Shown here piece by piece: positions 7,315 through 16,459 of a DNA stretch of 64,000 nt (position 1 is the first letter of the stretch; each line of letters opens with the position of its first letter). Source of the stretch: Polyangiaceae bacterium (GTDB taxonomy: Bacteria > Myxococcota_A > Polyangia > Polyangiales > Polyangiaceae); NCBI GenBank assembly GCA_029266615.1, contig JAQSWN010000013.1, positions 30,724-94,723 of the forward strand, in the 5' to 3' direction. A program made the position numbers and the translations under genes. The notes beneath the pieces are model-generated. The model did not search any database and was not told where the DNA came from. It saw only the letters and a program-made list of their open reading frames with translations.

Positions 7315-8871
7315 TCAGGGCGGGGGAGACTCGCTCTGACCCTTGTCGTTAGCACCCCAGCACACGACGCTGTTGTTTTCGCGGAGGCCGCAGCTGTGGC
7401 CGCCACCCGCGGAAACAGCGAGGAAGTTACCCCGCGGCGCATCTATTCTTCCGTCTTCCTCGTTCCCCCAGCACAGCGCGCTGTTGTCCGCTTGAATGCC
7501 GCACGTGTGCTCGATACCGGCCGAGACGCTCCTGAACCGACCGCCTGGAGTCATGCCGGTCGTGAGGCCCCAGCAGTAGAGGAAGCCATCGGCCCGCACG
7601 CCGCAAGCATGCCAGTAGCCCGCGTCGATGCTGGAGAGCTCTATCTCTTGATTGACCTGGGTTTGCCCGTACTGATCGTTGCCCCAGCAGGTGGTCACGC
7701 CTTTGCCGTTCAGCGCGCACGCGAAGTAATATCCGGATGCTACGTCCACGAAGCCGCTCTCTTGCGGCTCTTCTAGGACCAGTAAGCTCTCCTCGCCCTT
7801 CCCCCAGCAGGTCAAAGTAGAGTCCGCTTTGACCCCGCAGCTGGTGCTGAATCCGCCCGCGCTCACGTCCAAGAACCTGCTCGTGGGCGCATCCGCCTTG
7901 CCGTACGCGTTGTCACCCCAACAGGCGGCGCTGCCGTCCGGTCTGAGGCCGCACTGGTGCAGCACCGCGCCGTCGATCGTTTCGACCGTCTCTTCCGTCG
8001 GCGTGATCTGTCCCCATTCGTTATTGCCCCAACAGTAGACCGTATGGTCGCCGCGCAACGCGCAGCTGTGGGTCTCGCCGGCCATGACGCCGATGTAGCG
8101 CGTGAGTTGGCAGCGCTCGCCGCGGTAGCGCTCAGGACATTCGCAGCTGTAGCTCGTGCCCGCGAGGGAGCATTTGCCGCCGTTCAGACAAGGGTTCGGC
8201 GTGCAACCGAGGACCGGGACCTCGCACGTCTCTCCGCTGAACCCGGCCGGGCATTCGCACACGAAGCCGCCCACTCCGTCTTGGCACGTGCCTCCGTTCT
8301 TGCAGGGCGCGTTGGCGCACTCGTCCACGTTCTCTGCGCAAGTCGGGCCCTCGAAGCCCGGCGCGCACGTGCACACGAAAGTGCTGGACGCTTCGGCACA
8401 ACTGCCGCCACCCTCGCAGGGGTTCGGCTCGCATGGGGTCGCCTTCGTCTCGCAGCTCTTGCCGGTGAAGCCGCTCGGACACGCGCAGACGTAGTCCCCG
8501 ACGCGGTCTCCGCAGACCCCGCCGTTCTTGCACGGGCTGCTCGCGCAGTCGTCCACGTTCTGCTCGCACTCGTCTCCGCCGAAGCCGGGCGCACACTCGC
8601 AGTGGGGCGCGCCGTCGTCCGTCACGCAGCGCGCGGTGTTCTGGCACACCAGGTTCCCGCAGGTGGACGAGCCGTCGTTCATGGTGCCGGCCGTGCCGGC
8701 GGTATTAGCGGTGCCGGCCGCGCCCGCGCTACCAGCGGCGCTGCCCGGCTCCACGCCTTCGAATTGCTTGCCGCCACACGCGCTCGCCCACGCCAAGGGC
8801 GCGACCAACGCGAGCCACAGCGGTGCGACCTGCCGAACCGACTTCGCCAGCATAGCCTTCATGGGTCCCAC
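7315..8871 (-). CDS. Lipoprotein with five EGF-like domains and RCC1 beta-propeller repeats
   Basis: The signal ends in a lipobox-like WASAC (Cys32) and a Gly/Ala/Thr linker follows. Residues about 70-255 hold five EGF-like domains, each with six cysteines in the order CxxxxC...C.CxxGxxGxxC. Domains 2 and 4 carry the calcium-binding prefix NVDDC/NVDEC, the Asn/Asp-hydroxylation consensus (CGDRVGDYVCAC, CQDGVGGFVCEC), and one has the O-fucose-type CKNGGTC. Residues about 260-518 are about seven RCC1/ATS1-like units with HSCALR, CWGNNEWGQ and CGLR...CWG motifs, expected to form one propeller. It is probably an exposed protein-interaction scaffold; no enzyme motif is seen. ATGs at 8862 and 8853 are alternative starts. 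Confidence 0.92.
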   Translation of the reverse strand: MGPMKAMLAKSVRQVAPLWLALVAPLAWASACGGKQFEGVEPGSAAGSAGAAGTANTAGTAGTMNDGSSTCGNLVCQNTARCVTDDGAPHCECAPGFGGDECEQNVDDCASSPCKNGGVCGDRVGDYVCACPSGFTGKSCETKATPCEPNPCEGGGSCAEASSTFVCTCAPGFEGPTCAENVDECANAPCKNGGTCQDGVGGFVCECPAGFSGETCEVPVLGCTPNPCLNGGKCSLAGTSYSCECPERYRGERCQLTRYIGVMAGETHSCALRGDHTVYCWGNNEWGQITPTEETVETIDGAVLHQCGLRPDGSAACWGDNAYGKADAPTSRFLDVSAGGFSTSCGVKADSTLTCWGKGEESLLVLEEPQESGFVDVASGYYFACALNGKGVTTCWGNDQYGQTQVNQEIELSSIDAGYWHACGVRADGFLYCWGLTTGMTPGGRFRSVSAGIEHTCGIQADNSALCWGNEEDGRIDAPRGNFLAVSAGGGHSCGLRENNSVVCWGANDKGQSESPPP

Positions 8872-9003
8872 GCCCGGGCGAATCGAGTCAAGTCCTTCGG
8901 CGAATCGGCTGCCGCTCCGCTTGGTTAGGCTGCCTCCGCTGGTTACGAAAGCTCACATTTCTACAGTGAACGACTCTTCCCTAGGATGGCTACGATGCGC
9001 TCC

Positions 9004-9169
9004 ATGAACGAGGTGGTGGAGTTGCGGCTGCTCGGCGTCGGGGACGAAGCGCAGCTGCTGTCTTTTCTAGCGCCTCGCTGGCTTGCTTCCGACACGCTCT
9101 GGGTGGCGCCGCGCCTACGAGGCGCTCGGCTACCGCATCATCGGCGACTTTGGCCTGGTTCTTTTTTAA
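9004..9169 (+). pseudogene. Collapsed GNAT acetyltransferase pseudogene
   Basis: The first roughly 25 codons from ATG 9004 (MNEVVELRLLGVGDEAQLLS) resemble the start of a GNAT acetyltransferase. From about 9104 a different frame reads WRRAYEALGYRIIGDFGLVL and stops at 9167-9169, which is the usual GNAT C-terminus (YEALGYR, then final strand). The catalytic core between them, normally more than 150 residues, is missing and the frames do not match. This is best explained by an internal deletion that left both ends. Confidence 0.7.
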
Positions 9170-9214
9170 GGTAGCCGCTCGCCGTGGCCGCGTAGCACGG
9201 CGCGCCGAACTGGT

Positions 9215-10735
9215 TCAGCTCGCAGAGCGGAGGGCACCTTGGGTCGAGTACTTTTCGAGCAAGGTGGTCATCGCGGCCCGCGACTCCGCCGCGAGTGGGC
9301 CCTGCCGCGCGTCGAGCTCTTCGAACGACCTGCAGAGCGCGGCCTGCACGTTCGCAGGTAGTGTGCGCGCCGCTCTTTCGAACAGGTCATGCTCTTCGTG
9401 AGCCATGTGAGAATACAGAAAGTGGATGAGCTCGCCCGCCACGCCAACGAAGTTGCGCGCGTCATCCCGTGACCATTCGTTGCGCTGGCTCGCGAGGTGC
9501 GTGAGCACCTGAATGAAGTAGTGCTCCTGCCGATGCTCGCGTCGCATGACTGCGAGCGGTCCGTCGTACCAATCGAAGCCGTGGGCCGCGAGGACCGGGG
9601 TCAAAATCGACTCCTCCTTCTCGTGGTGCCCGAGTTCTCCACAGTCGGCCAAGAATGTCACGATGGTCCGGAGCTCCGTACGGTCTATCGGGGTGCCTTC
9701 GCCTGCTACGCCAGCGAGCGTTCCCAGCACCCGGAGTACCCGGTCCATGTACGCGTGCTCCTTCGTCAGGTGCTCGAAAGGGTCGCTGCGACGCGGCCGC
9801 GTGGCCGCCAAAGGTGGGGCTTGCACTTCCTCCTCGCAGGGAAAGTAACAGGTCGAGATCGTCGAGCTCAAACGGGCTAGCTGTTCCGATAATTGCGCGG
9901 TGGGCTGACGCGGTAGCGCCTCCGCGGACCGCCCCGCGGCGAAGGCGGTGGCGAGCGTCACTCCTAGCTGCTCGCCGACTGGCCGCGCGCGCGGCAGGTG
10001 CGTTAGTTGGCGCTGCACTACTTGGAGGCAGTGCGCGACCGCTCGCGGGCAGCTCGTGTCTGACATCGCGAGCGCGAGCAGCCGTGGCAGCTCCGCCTGA
10101 TGATGATGGTGGCGCCGGTATGCCGAGTGCAGGCCGATGGCGTGTAGGAGCCCAGTCCAGCGCACGTCATCGTAGGCGCGCTCCCAGCCCGCGGGAGACA
10201 GCACCGGCGTGAGGGCGGCGATGGACCGAACCAACATGTCGGCGCGCTCGATGTTGCAACCCATCTCCAAGAAGGCGAAGGCGTTGTCGTGGGTCATGCT
10301 GCGTTGCCGTTCTCCTTCGAAGCGGTTGCCCAGCGCCAGCGTCGCCTCGAGCGCCTCCAGCAGCGCCCCTTCCGACCCTGGAGCGTTCTCCTTGAGCTGC
10401 TGGACGAGCATCCCTACTGTCGTCCAAAGCTCGACGGGCGCGACCACCCGCGCGACCCGGAGATTTTCGCGTGCCGCGAGCAGGGCCCCGAGAACGCTGG
10501 AGCGGTTGTCTGGGTCGAGGACCAGTTGGCGTAGCGCCTCCGAACGGTCACGCTGGCTCGCCGCGTCTGGGGTCCGGTCCATGAGCGCGAACAACGGGCC
10601 GAGCTCGAGCTTCCGAGAGGCGGATAAGTCGAAGCTCAGCCGCTCGTACCCGAGCACCACCCGCGCCAAGGCTTGTGAGCGTTCCACGTATCGCCCGGTC
10701 CAAAACATCGCTTCTGCCACGCTAGAGAGCAACAT
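9215..10735 (-). CDS. Alpha-E (DUF403) domain fused to a hemerythrin HHE domain
   Basis: ATG 10735 follows the ATP-grasp stop by two bases and has GGAG upstream, so it is preferred to an overlapping start at 10765. Residues 1-310 are an alpha-E domain (LLSSVAEAMFWTGRYVERS, then MTHDNAFAFLEMGCNIERAD). Residues about 315-480 form a hemerythrin four-helix domain with the di-iron ligand motifs FEHLTKEH, LGHHEKEES, MRREHRQEH and SHMAHEEHDLFE. Alpha-E proteins usually accompany circularly permuted ATP-grasp and transglutaminase-like proteins in a predicted peptide-ligation system. Fusion to a hemerythrin, a sensor or carrier of O2, NO or iron, is not the usual form. A poly-His run (RRHHHHQ) lies within the alpha-E part. 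Confidence 0.9.
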   Translation of the reverse strand: MLLSSVAEAMFWTGRYVERSQALARVVLGYERLSFDLSASRKLELGPLFALMDRTPDAASQRDRSEALRQLVLDPDNRSSVLGALLAARENLRVARVVAPVELWTTVGMLVQQLKENAPGSEGALLEALEATLALGNRFEGERQRSMTHDNAFAFLEMGCNIERADMLVRSIAALTPVLSPAGWERAYDDVRWTGLLHAIGLHSAYRRHHHHQAELPRLLALAMSDTSCPRAVAHCLQVVQRQLTHLPRARPVGEQLGVTLATAFAAGRSAEALPRQPTAQLSEQLARLSSTISTCYFPCEEEVQAPPLAATRPRRSDPFEHLTKEHAYMDRVLRVLGTLAGVAGEGTPIDRTELRTIVTFLADCGELGHHEKEESILTPVLAAHGFDWYDGPLAVMRREHRQEHYFIQVLTHLASQRNEWSRDDARNFVGVAGELIHFLYSHMAHEEHDLFERAARTLPANVQAALCRSFEELDARQGPLAAESRAAMTTLLEKYSTQGALRSAS

Positions 10736-10737
10736 GT

Positions 10738-12228
10738 TCAAGCTCCAATTCTTTGGTCGTCGCACACGATCCAGGTGTCTTTACTGCCCCCGCCTTGGGA
10801 CGAGTTCACTACGAGAGAACCTTTGCGGAGCGCGACTCGCGTGAGGCCTCCGCGAGTGACGTACCCCGTCTCGCCGCTGAGCACGAACGGTCGCAAGTCG
10901 AGATGTCTCGGCTCGACGCCGTCTTCGCAGAGCGTGGGCGCGGTCGACAAGGAAACGATGGGCTGGGCCACGAAGTTTCGCGGGTTCGCCAGCACCGCTT
11001 CGCGGCAGCGCGCGCGTTCGAGCACGCTCGCCGCGCTGCCGACCATGATGCCGTATCCGCCCGACTCATTGACCGGCTTCACCACGAAGGATTCGAGGTC
11101 GCTCAGCACATGCTGGCGATGCGCAGCGTCGATCATGCGGTACGTTTCGACGTTCTGTATCAGGGGTTCTTCGCCGAGGTAGTAGCGGATGAGATCCGGC
11201 ACGTAGGAGCAAACCAGCTTATCGTCGGCGACCCCCGCCCCCGGCGCGTTGGCGATGGCGACCTTGCCCGCCTGCCAAGCACGTAGCAGGCCCGCACAGC
11301 CGACGAGCGACGCCGCGTCCAAGACCGCGGGGTCCAGGAAGGCATCGTCGACACGTCGGTAAACGACGTGCACCCGCTCCAGCCCGGAGATGGTCTTCAT
11401 GTAAACGCAGTCATCGTCGAGAACGACGAGGTCGTGCCCGCGGACCAGCTCAACCCCTAGCTGCTGCGCCAGGTAGCAGTGCTCGAAGTACGCAGAGTTG
11501 TACGGGCCCGGCGTGAGCAGCACCACCGTCGGGTCGGCGACGTTGTTCGGAGCGAGGCTCTGCAGGAGGCCCGATAGGCGACTCGGATAGCCGTCCACCG
11601 GCTGAATTCGCTGCGCCTCGAACAACTCGGGAAATACGCACTTCGTGACCGCACGATTCTCCAGCATGTAGGAGACGCCGGAGGGGATTCTCAGGTTGTC
11701 CTCCAGCACGTACAGCGTCCCGTCGTCGTCTCGAACGAGGTCGCTGCCGCAGACGTGAGCCCAGACGCCGAACTTCGGCCTGACGCCTACGCATGCAGGC
11801 AGAAAGTGCTTGGAGCTCGCCAGCACCTCGGCCGGAAACACCCCGGACTTTATGACGCGCTGAGCGTTGTAAACGTCGTCGATGAAGAGGTTCAGCGCTC
11901 GCACGCGCTGCTCCAGGCCCCGTGCGACGCGGTCCCACTCGCTCTCGGCAATGATGCGGGGGATGACGTCGAATGGCCAGTCCCGGTCCACGTTCTGCCG
12001 CTCCGAGTAGACGGTGAAAGTAATGCCCAGCGCCCTGATCGTGGACTCTGCTGCGCGCTGCCGCGCCCGCAGCTCCTCGACGGTCATGCGGCTCAGGAGT
12101 GCCCCCACGCGGCCGGCGAACGATCGTGGCTCGCCTTCGCTCGAGACGAGCTCGTCGTAGCCCTTGTTTACGGAGTAGTTGAGAAAGCTCACGACTCGGG
12201 CAAGAGCAAGGCGCGCGCCAATCGTCAC
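10738..12228 (-). CDS. Circularly permuted ATP-grasp type 2 protein (DUF404/DUF407)
   Basis: The 496-aa protein has the full family pattern: YDELVSSEGEPR near the start, SERQNVDRDWPFDVIPRII, VLEDNLRIPSGVSYMLENR, LLTPGPYNSAYFEHCYLA, YRRVDDAFLDP, and ATP-grasp elements FVVKPVNESGGYGIMVG, DLRPFVL and NSSQGGGSKDTW near the C-terminus. These enzymes are predicted carboxylate-amine ligases, possibly building peptide-like tags. The start is GTG. It is followed at a 2-nt distance by the alpha-E/hemerythrin gene, so the two are translationally coupled. No transglutaminase-like or Anbu-type gene, often found beside this pair, is seen in the window. Confidence 0.93.
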   Translation of the reverse strand: MTIGARLALARVVSFLNYSVNKGYDELVSSEGEPRSFAGRVGALLSRMTVEELRARQRAAESTIRALGITFTVYSERQNVDRDWPFDVIPRIIAESEWDRVARGLEQRVRALNLFIDDVYNAQRVIKSGVFPAEVLASSKHFLPACVGVRPKFGVWAHVCGSDLVRDDDGTLYVLEDNLRIPSGVSYMLENRAVTKCVFPELFEAQRIQPVDGYPSRLSGLLQSLAPNNVADPTVVLLTPGPYNSAYFEHCYLAQQLGVELVRGHDLVVLDDDCVYMKTISGLERVHVVYRRVDDAFLDPAVLDAASLVGCAGLLRAWQAGKVAIANAPGAGVADDKLVCSYVPDLIRYYLGEEPLIQNVETYRMIDAAHRQHVLSDLESFVVKPVNESGGYGIMVGSAASVLERARCREAVLANPRNFVAQPIVSLSTAPTLCEDGVEPRHLDLRPFVLSGETGYVTRGGLTRVALRKGSLVVNSSQGGGSKDTWIVCDDQRIGA

Positions 12229-12357
12229 CCCACGCGCATAGACCGGTCAAAAGCGACGCGAAACATCGGGGCAACGCGCAATGCCCGCGAGGTGGCGCAG
12301 CGATTGCGCACGCAGTGCTCGTTTCGTAGCTGGTGTAGAAGTTGCCTAGGGGCGGGC

Positions 12358-12762
12358 ATGGACGACGACTCCGAAAGCCTCTCCACACTGTCACTCGCCG
12401 AGGTGATGAGCATGCCTGCCATCGCGATCGGACCCGACCTGAGCGCCGCGGAGCTGCGGCTGTTGGCCCAAGAGCACGAGATTCACCACTTCCCCATCGT
12501 GCACGAGGGCAGGCTCGTGGGGATCGTCTGCGTGAGCGACTTGGAGGGAGACGCCCCGGAACACCCGGTCATGGATAGAGCTTGGCGGCACGTCGTCACG
12601 GCGACGCCACCGAGCTCTGCCGACGACGCAGCGAGGCTCATGCGGCTGCACGGCGTAAACTCCGTGGTCGTGGCAGATGAAGAGGGAGTCTGGGGCATCG
12701 TCACGCGTGACGACCTGCTCGAAGCCGATCCGGAGTTGGCGAGACTGCTGGTAGACTCATGA
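12358..12762 (+). CDS. Tandem CBS-domain protein
   Basis: The 134-aa protein is essentially one Bateman module: CBS1 (VMSMPAIAIGPDLSAAEL...HHFPIVHEGRLVGIV) and CBS2 (VTATPPSSADDAARLM...NSVVVADEEGVWGIVTRDDL). CBS pairs bind adenosine nucleotides and act as energy or redox sensors. ATG 12358 is the natural start, since the frame extends further upstream without family similarity. It is divergent from the ATP-grasp/alpha-E operon with a 129-nt shared intergenic region. A role in sensing for that system is inferred from position only. Confidence 0.9.
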   Translation: MDDDSESLSTLSLAEVMSMPAIAIGPDLSAAELRLLAQEHEIHHFPIVHEGRLVGIVCVSDLEGDAPEHPVMDRAWRHVVTATPPSSADDAARLMRLHGVNSVVVADEEGVWGIVTRDDLLEADPELARLLVDS

Positions 12763-12770
12763 GCGCGGGA

Positions 12771-12801
12771 CGTCCGGTGGGCGCAAGTGGTGCGCCGGAC
12801 G
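12771..12801 (+). terminator. Terminator-like hairpin after the CBS gene
   Basis: A perfect 7-bp inverted repeat (cgtccgg at 12771-12777, ccggacg at 12795-12801) starts 8 nt after the stop codon. No T-tract follows, so this is a likely mRNA 3'-end or Rho-associated hairpin rather than a classical intrinsic terminator. The remaining 200 nt to the next gene show nothing convincing. Confidence 0.4.
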
Positions 12802-13003
12802 CGGCGGAGTGCTCCGCTTCTGCGCGCTCGCACGCAGGTTCGTGCGGCGAATCCCGGCTCTTTCGGGGCGGGCGCAAGATTGTCGTAGCGACGCTAAACT
12901 CGCGCCTCGCATCGGTGACGGCCGTGTTTCGCGCCGCGCGCCATCGTGAATAACGCAACTAGGTGGGGTTGGCCTGCCGTGTGCAAAGGGTCACGCCATT
13001 CCG

Positions 13004-16000
13004 ATGCAAACTCACTCCGAAGACACGAAGCCGCTCGAGCTCAACCGTTATGTGAACCTGAAGCTCGCCGCGCTCGGCGTACCCACTAGCGCCGAAGTCG
13101 GTGACGGCGAGTTCCTGGAAGTCACCCGCCCGCTCCTACGCAATCATTTCGAGAAGGACGAGCTGCTTGGCTGGCCGCTGTGCCCCGTGGATCGGCGCAT
13201 TCAGAGCTACCTCGAGAGTTACTTGAACGACGTGAGCCCGGACGGCGTACCCCAGCTCCCCCGCCGAACTTTGGTGCTGGACCGGCAGGGACTTGGGCGG
13301 TTGCTGTCCCTGCCGAATAAAGGTGACGAGTTCAGGTCGCCGTTCCTCACGTCGTATCGCATCGAACAGGGCGTGCTGCATAACCCCAAGAGTGATAGGC
13401 GGACCACCAAGGGCGTGTTTCACGTCGCGGAGGGCGGCTTCCCGGTGCCTGTCGACAAGCAGGCGGTCCCGAAGCAGACCTTGGCGCGGCTGCTCGCGGC
13501 TGCGTTCGCGCCGCCGCCAGACGTACTCACGCTGCCGTTCACGGCGGCGGAGCCCGAGGGCGCGCAGCTCTTCGTCTCGCTGCTCCTACGTCCGCTGGTG
13601 TGCCCAGCGACCGCGACCGAGCCGGAAAAGCGCATGGAGGTGCGTTTCATTGCCCCCGGTAGCCTCGTGAGCAATCTGGACTTCGTCGAAAGCATCTTCG
13701 GGAATGCGGGCGACCCCTTTCTGAGCGAAAACGATGCCGCCCTGGATCCCGCTTCTTGGACCGGTCACACCGGCTGCGTGATCCTGGCCCCGCACCTCGT
13801 CGGCCTCAAAAAGGTCGACGTCGGCCTGCCGCACTACGACATCGCCACCGAGCGCCAGCGCCGCGACGGCATGTGCTACCGCGACGCCGACGAGCTCTAC
13901 AATGACGGCAATGCGTTCAAGATCACTTGCCGCGACTCTCGCGGCGTGATCGTGACCGTGATCGCCGACAACTATTATGGTTACTGCAAAAAAGAGGTGA
14001 AGACGCAAATCAGCTACTCAGCCAACTTGTTCGGTTCGTGCGAAGAAGAGCACGCTGGCGGAGTGCTGGCCTTCCCGAGCTACGTTCTCGGTCTCACCTT
14101 CCATGCCAGCGCCGGCCTTGAGCTCAAGCCCACCACGTTCGTGAAAGCGCTCGAGCTCTTGGGAGAGCGGGCTCGACTCCAGCCCGAAGGCTACGCTGTA
14201 GACGCCGCGTACGCGGACGTCTTTTACGTTCCCGAGGACGCCGCGTTCAGCGTGCAAGAAGGGTTGGTGCGCTTCCGTGCCGGCGGCGAAGAGCGGACGC
14301 TGACACTGCGGCCCGAGCACGTGTTCGTGCTACCGTCCGGCTACCGCGTTCAGCTCGAGAAGCACCCGCACGGGCCGTTTTTTCGCCTCGTCGGTACACG
14401 GGCGGAGGGCGTGCTCTGCCACAAGCCGTGCACGGTGTCAGGTGGCGGCAAGAGCGAAATTTCGAAGTCGCTCAAGCCGATGCTGCAGCCCGCGCCCGTA
14501 TTCGTAAAAGACTTCGACCACGACTTGGCCAAGGTGGTCGAGATCTGCAAGCGCGACTTCTCCGGTTGTTTCAGAGAGCCCCCGGTGGACGGCAGAGCTA
14601 CGCGTGCGCTGCTGAGCCCCGAGCGGTCACTCGGCTCGGTGGTCAAGTTGCTGACTCCCTCCAGCGACTACACGGACGAGCACAACGCCTGGTTGCACGC
14701 TCTCCCTCAAACGATTCGAGAGCTCGTGTTCATAGTGAAGCGCCTCTATCGGCCGGAGTGGGGGGACGACATTCGAGCGCACTTCAGCGTGGACAGCGTC
14801 AATGGTTACGCGGGCCACGAGCTCCGCTTCGAGCAACAGCGGCTGCTCACGAACCAGTTGCGCGTTGGCTTCGAGGCGGGGAGTGCCACGTGGCGCATGT
14901 TCAAGCTACGGCCCGATTTTCGGCCGAGCGACAAGGTCCAGATGGAGGACGACATCACCGCCTCCGCGGTCGTGCCCCGGACGCACGTCCACGGCCTCTC
15001 CGCCGGCCACCCCCGCCAGAGCGTGAAGATTGTCGCAAACTGCGAAGAGTACCTGTTTCAGCGGCCGGACGACGCGGTCCTTCGGGGCTTCGACGCCCAG
15101 GCAGAGGCCGACCTGGCCACTCCGGGAACGTTCATCACGAACTTCGAGCCACTCGATCGCTCGCAGGCTAGGGCGCTCGTAGACAAGGTCGCCGAGCTCG
15201 AGCTGTTCACGCCGCCCGTCAAGCAGCTCCTCAGCGACTTCGTACATACGCCTCGCACCAGCTACGTCGTGTCCTCCGCTCACCCGCGCATGGTAGACGG
15301 CAAGCCTTCGAAGAACCCGCGCTATCTGCAGCGCCGACCGGACCGCGTGAACCACCGCGACGCGTACTTGGCCGAGGTCGTGGGGCGCCTCGACGGAGAG
15401 GTGCCGCTCGACAAGCCACTGCTGAAGGTCGTGCACGCGGTGCTCTCTGGCCGCCGCGCGAACCGGGCGCAGCCAGAGATCTCCTTGCCGCCCCTCGCGG
15501 CGTTCGGCCCACTGCACTACCAAGAGCTCCCTGAGCTGTTCATGGACTTCCTGAGCAGCTTGACGGGCAAGTCGCCGTCCACGACCGGCTTCGGCAGCGA
15601 AGGAGCGCTGACCAAGGCGCCGTTCAACGCGGTTTGGCCCGTCGTCGACATGAACAACGCGGTGGTCTCCGCCATCCTGACCGAGTACGCTGGCTTCACG
15701 AGCGTCGCCGGTCAATTGGGGCCGCGCTACCGAGTGGACCACGACGTGAGCATGCTCGTGCCGGAGGTTTGGTGCCGCATGAGCGAGCGCGAGCGCGAGG
15801 CCGGGTTCCTCATCGAGAACGGCTACTTGGAGAAGGTCGACGACTTCGAGCTCGGGGGTCGCACGGTGCTCGCCAGCCGGCTCGGCTACCGCATCACGCC
15901 CCGCTTCGTGGAACGCTTCTTGGGTCGAATCTTTCAAACGCCCAACGCGGTCTTCAGTGAGGACATGCTACGGCCCGAGCTGCAAGGGCTCGAGTCCTAC

Positions 16001-16438
16001 GCCGCCGGCATCGACGCGATCGTCGACACCCAGACCCGAGTCGCACGCGGCTATTTCGAAGACGGCAGCGTCGAGGCGGCCTGTCCGCCGCTCAAGGCCT
16101 TGCTGCACATCATGGCGCACGGCCAGTACCAAGGCATGGCCATCGACGACCCGTGCTTCAGAGCGCTGTTCGCGCGCGCGGTCGTGGTGAAGAGCGATTG
16201 GTACCGCGAGCGGCTCGTCACCAAACAACGCCGCGACATCGAGCTATTTCGCCGCCACGCCGCTGCCCTCGACGAGAAGCTTCGTGGCGCGGCTCGGCCC
16301 TCCCCGGAGCTGCTCGAGCGGCGAAGGTTCGTCGCGCGGGAGCTCGAGCGAGTGAGCTCCAGCGCTTATGTAGACGAGCTGGTCGGCACTATCGGTGCGG
16401 ACCCCTTCCACGGCCAGTCCGACGGCACCTTGAGCTGA
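13004..16438 (+). CDS. Probable PPi-dependent phosphoenolpyruvate carboxykinase (large, about 1150 aa)
   Basis: The 1144-aa soluble protein has no signal peptide and is far longer than GTP- or ATP-PEPCK (about 600 aa). Its size and motifs fit the PPi-PEPCK family known from Propionibacterium freudenreichii and Entamoeba, which interconverts oxaloacetate plus PPi with PEP, phosphate and CO2. Visible blocks include a glycine-rich phosphate-binding-like GGGKSEISK (GGGK at 480-483), LRPDFRPSDKVQMEDDIT, SVKIVANCEEYLFQRPDDAV, and SLTGKSPSTTGFGSEGALTK in the last third. The assignment is from remembered family features and is not certain; the safe name is large conserved protein. A dicarboxylate-type exchanger gene follows after 21 nt, consistent with C4 metabolism. 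Confidence 0.72.
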   Translation: MQTHSEDTKPLELNRYVNLKLAALGVPTSAEVGDGEFLEVTRPLLRNHFEKDELLGWPLCPVDRRIQSYLESYLNDVSPDGVPQLPRRTLVLDRQGLGRLLSLPNKGDEFRSPFLTSYRIEQGVLHNPKSDRRTTKGVFHVAEGGFPVPVDKQAVPKQTLARLLAAAFAPPPDVLTLPFTAAEPEGAQLFVSLLLRPLVCPATATEPEKRMEVRFIAPGSLVSNLDFVESIFGNAGDPFLSENDAALDPASWTGHTGCVILAPHLVGLKKVDVGLPHYDIATERQRRDGMCYRDADELYNDGNAFKITCRDSRGVIVTVIADNYYGYCKKEVKTQISYSANLFGSCEEEHAGGVLAFPSYVLGLTFHASAGLELKPTTFVKALELLGERARLQPEGYAVDAAYADVFYVPEDAAFSVQEGLVRFRAGGEERTLTLRPEHVFVLPSGYRVQLEKHPHGPFFRLVGTRAEGVLCHKPCTVSGGGKSEISKSLKPMLQPAPVFVKDFDHDLAKVVEICKRDFSGCFREPPVDGRATRALLSPERSLGSVVKLLTPSSDYTDEHNAWLHALPQTIRELVFIVKRLYRPEWGDDIRAHFSVDSVNGYAGHELRFEQQRLLTNQLRVGFEAGSATWRMFKLRPDFRPSDKVQMEDDITASAVVPRTHVHGLSAGHPRQSVKIVANCEEYLFQRPDDAVLRGFDAQAEADLATPGTFITNFEPLDRSQARALVDKVAELELFTPPVKQLLSDFVHTPRTSYVVSSAHPRMVDGKPSKNPRYLQRRPDRVNHRDAYLAEVVGRLDGEVPLDKPLLKVVHAVLSGRRANRAQPEISLPPLAAFGPLHYQELPELFMDFLSSLTGKSPSTTGFGSEGALTKAPFNAVWPVVDMNNAVVSAILTEYAGFTSVAGQLGPRYRVDHDVSMLVPEVWCRMSEREREAGFLIENGYLEKVDDFELGGRTVLASRLGYRITPRFVERFLGRIFQTPNAVFSEDMLRPELQGLESYAAGIDAIVDTQTRVARGYFEDGSVEAACPPLKALLHIMAHGQYQGMAIDDPCFRALFARAVVVKSDWYRERLVTKQRRDIELFRRHAAALDEKLRGAARPSPELLERRRFVARELERVSSSAYVDELVGTIGADPFHGQSDGTLS

Positions 16439-16459
16439 CGTCCGTGAGGCATCATCGTC

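Noticed and set aside
12759..12953. 64-codon frame starting with ATGA overlap after the CBS gene.
   Set aside because: It runs through a hairpin, has no family features and reads as low-complexity Ala/Ser/Arg.
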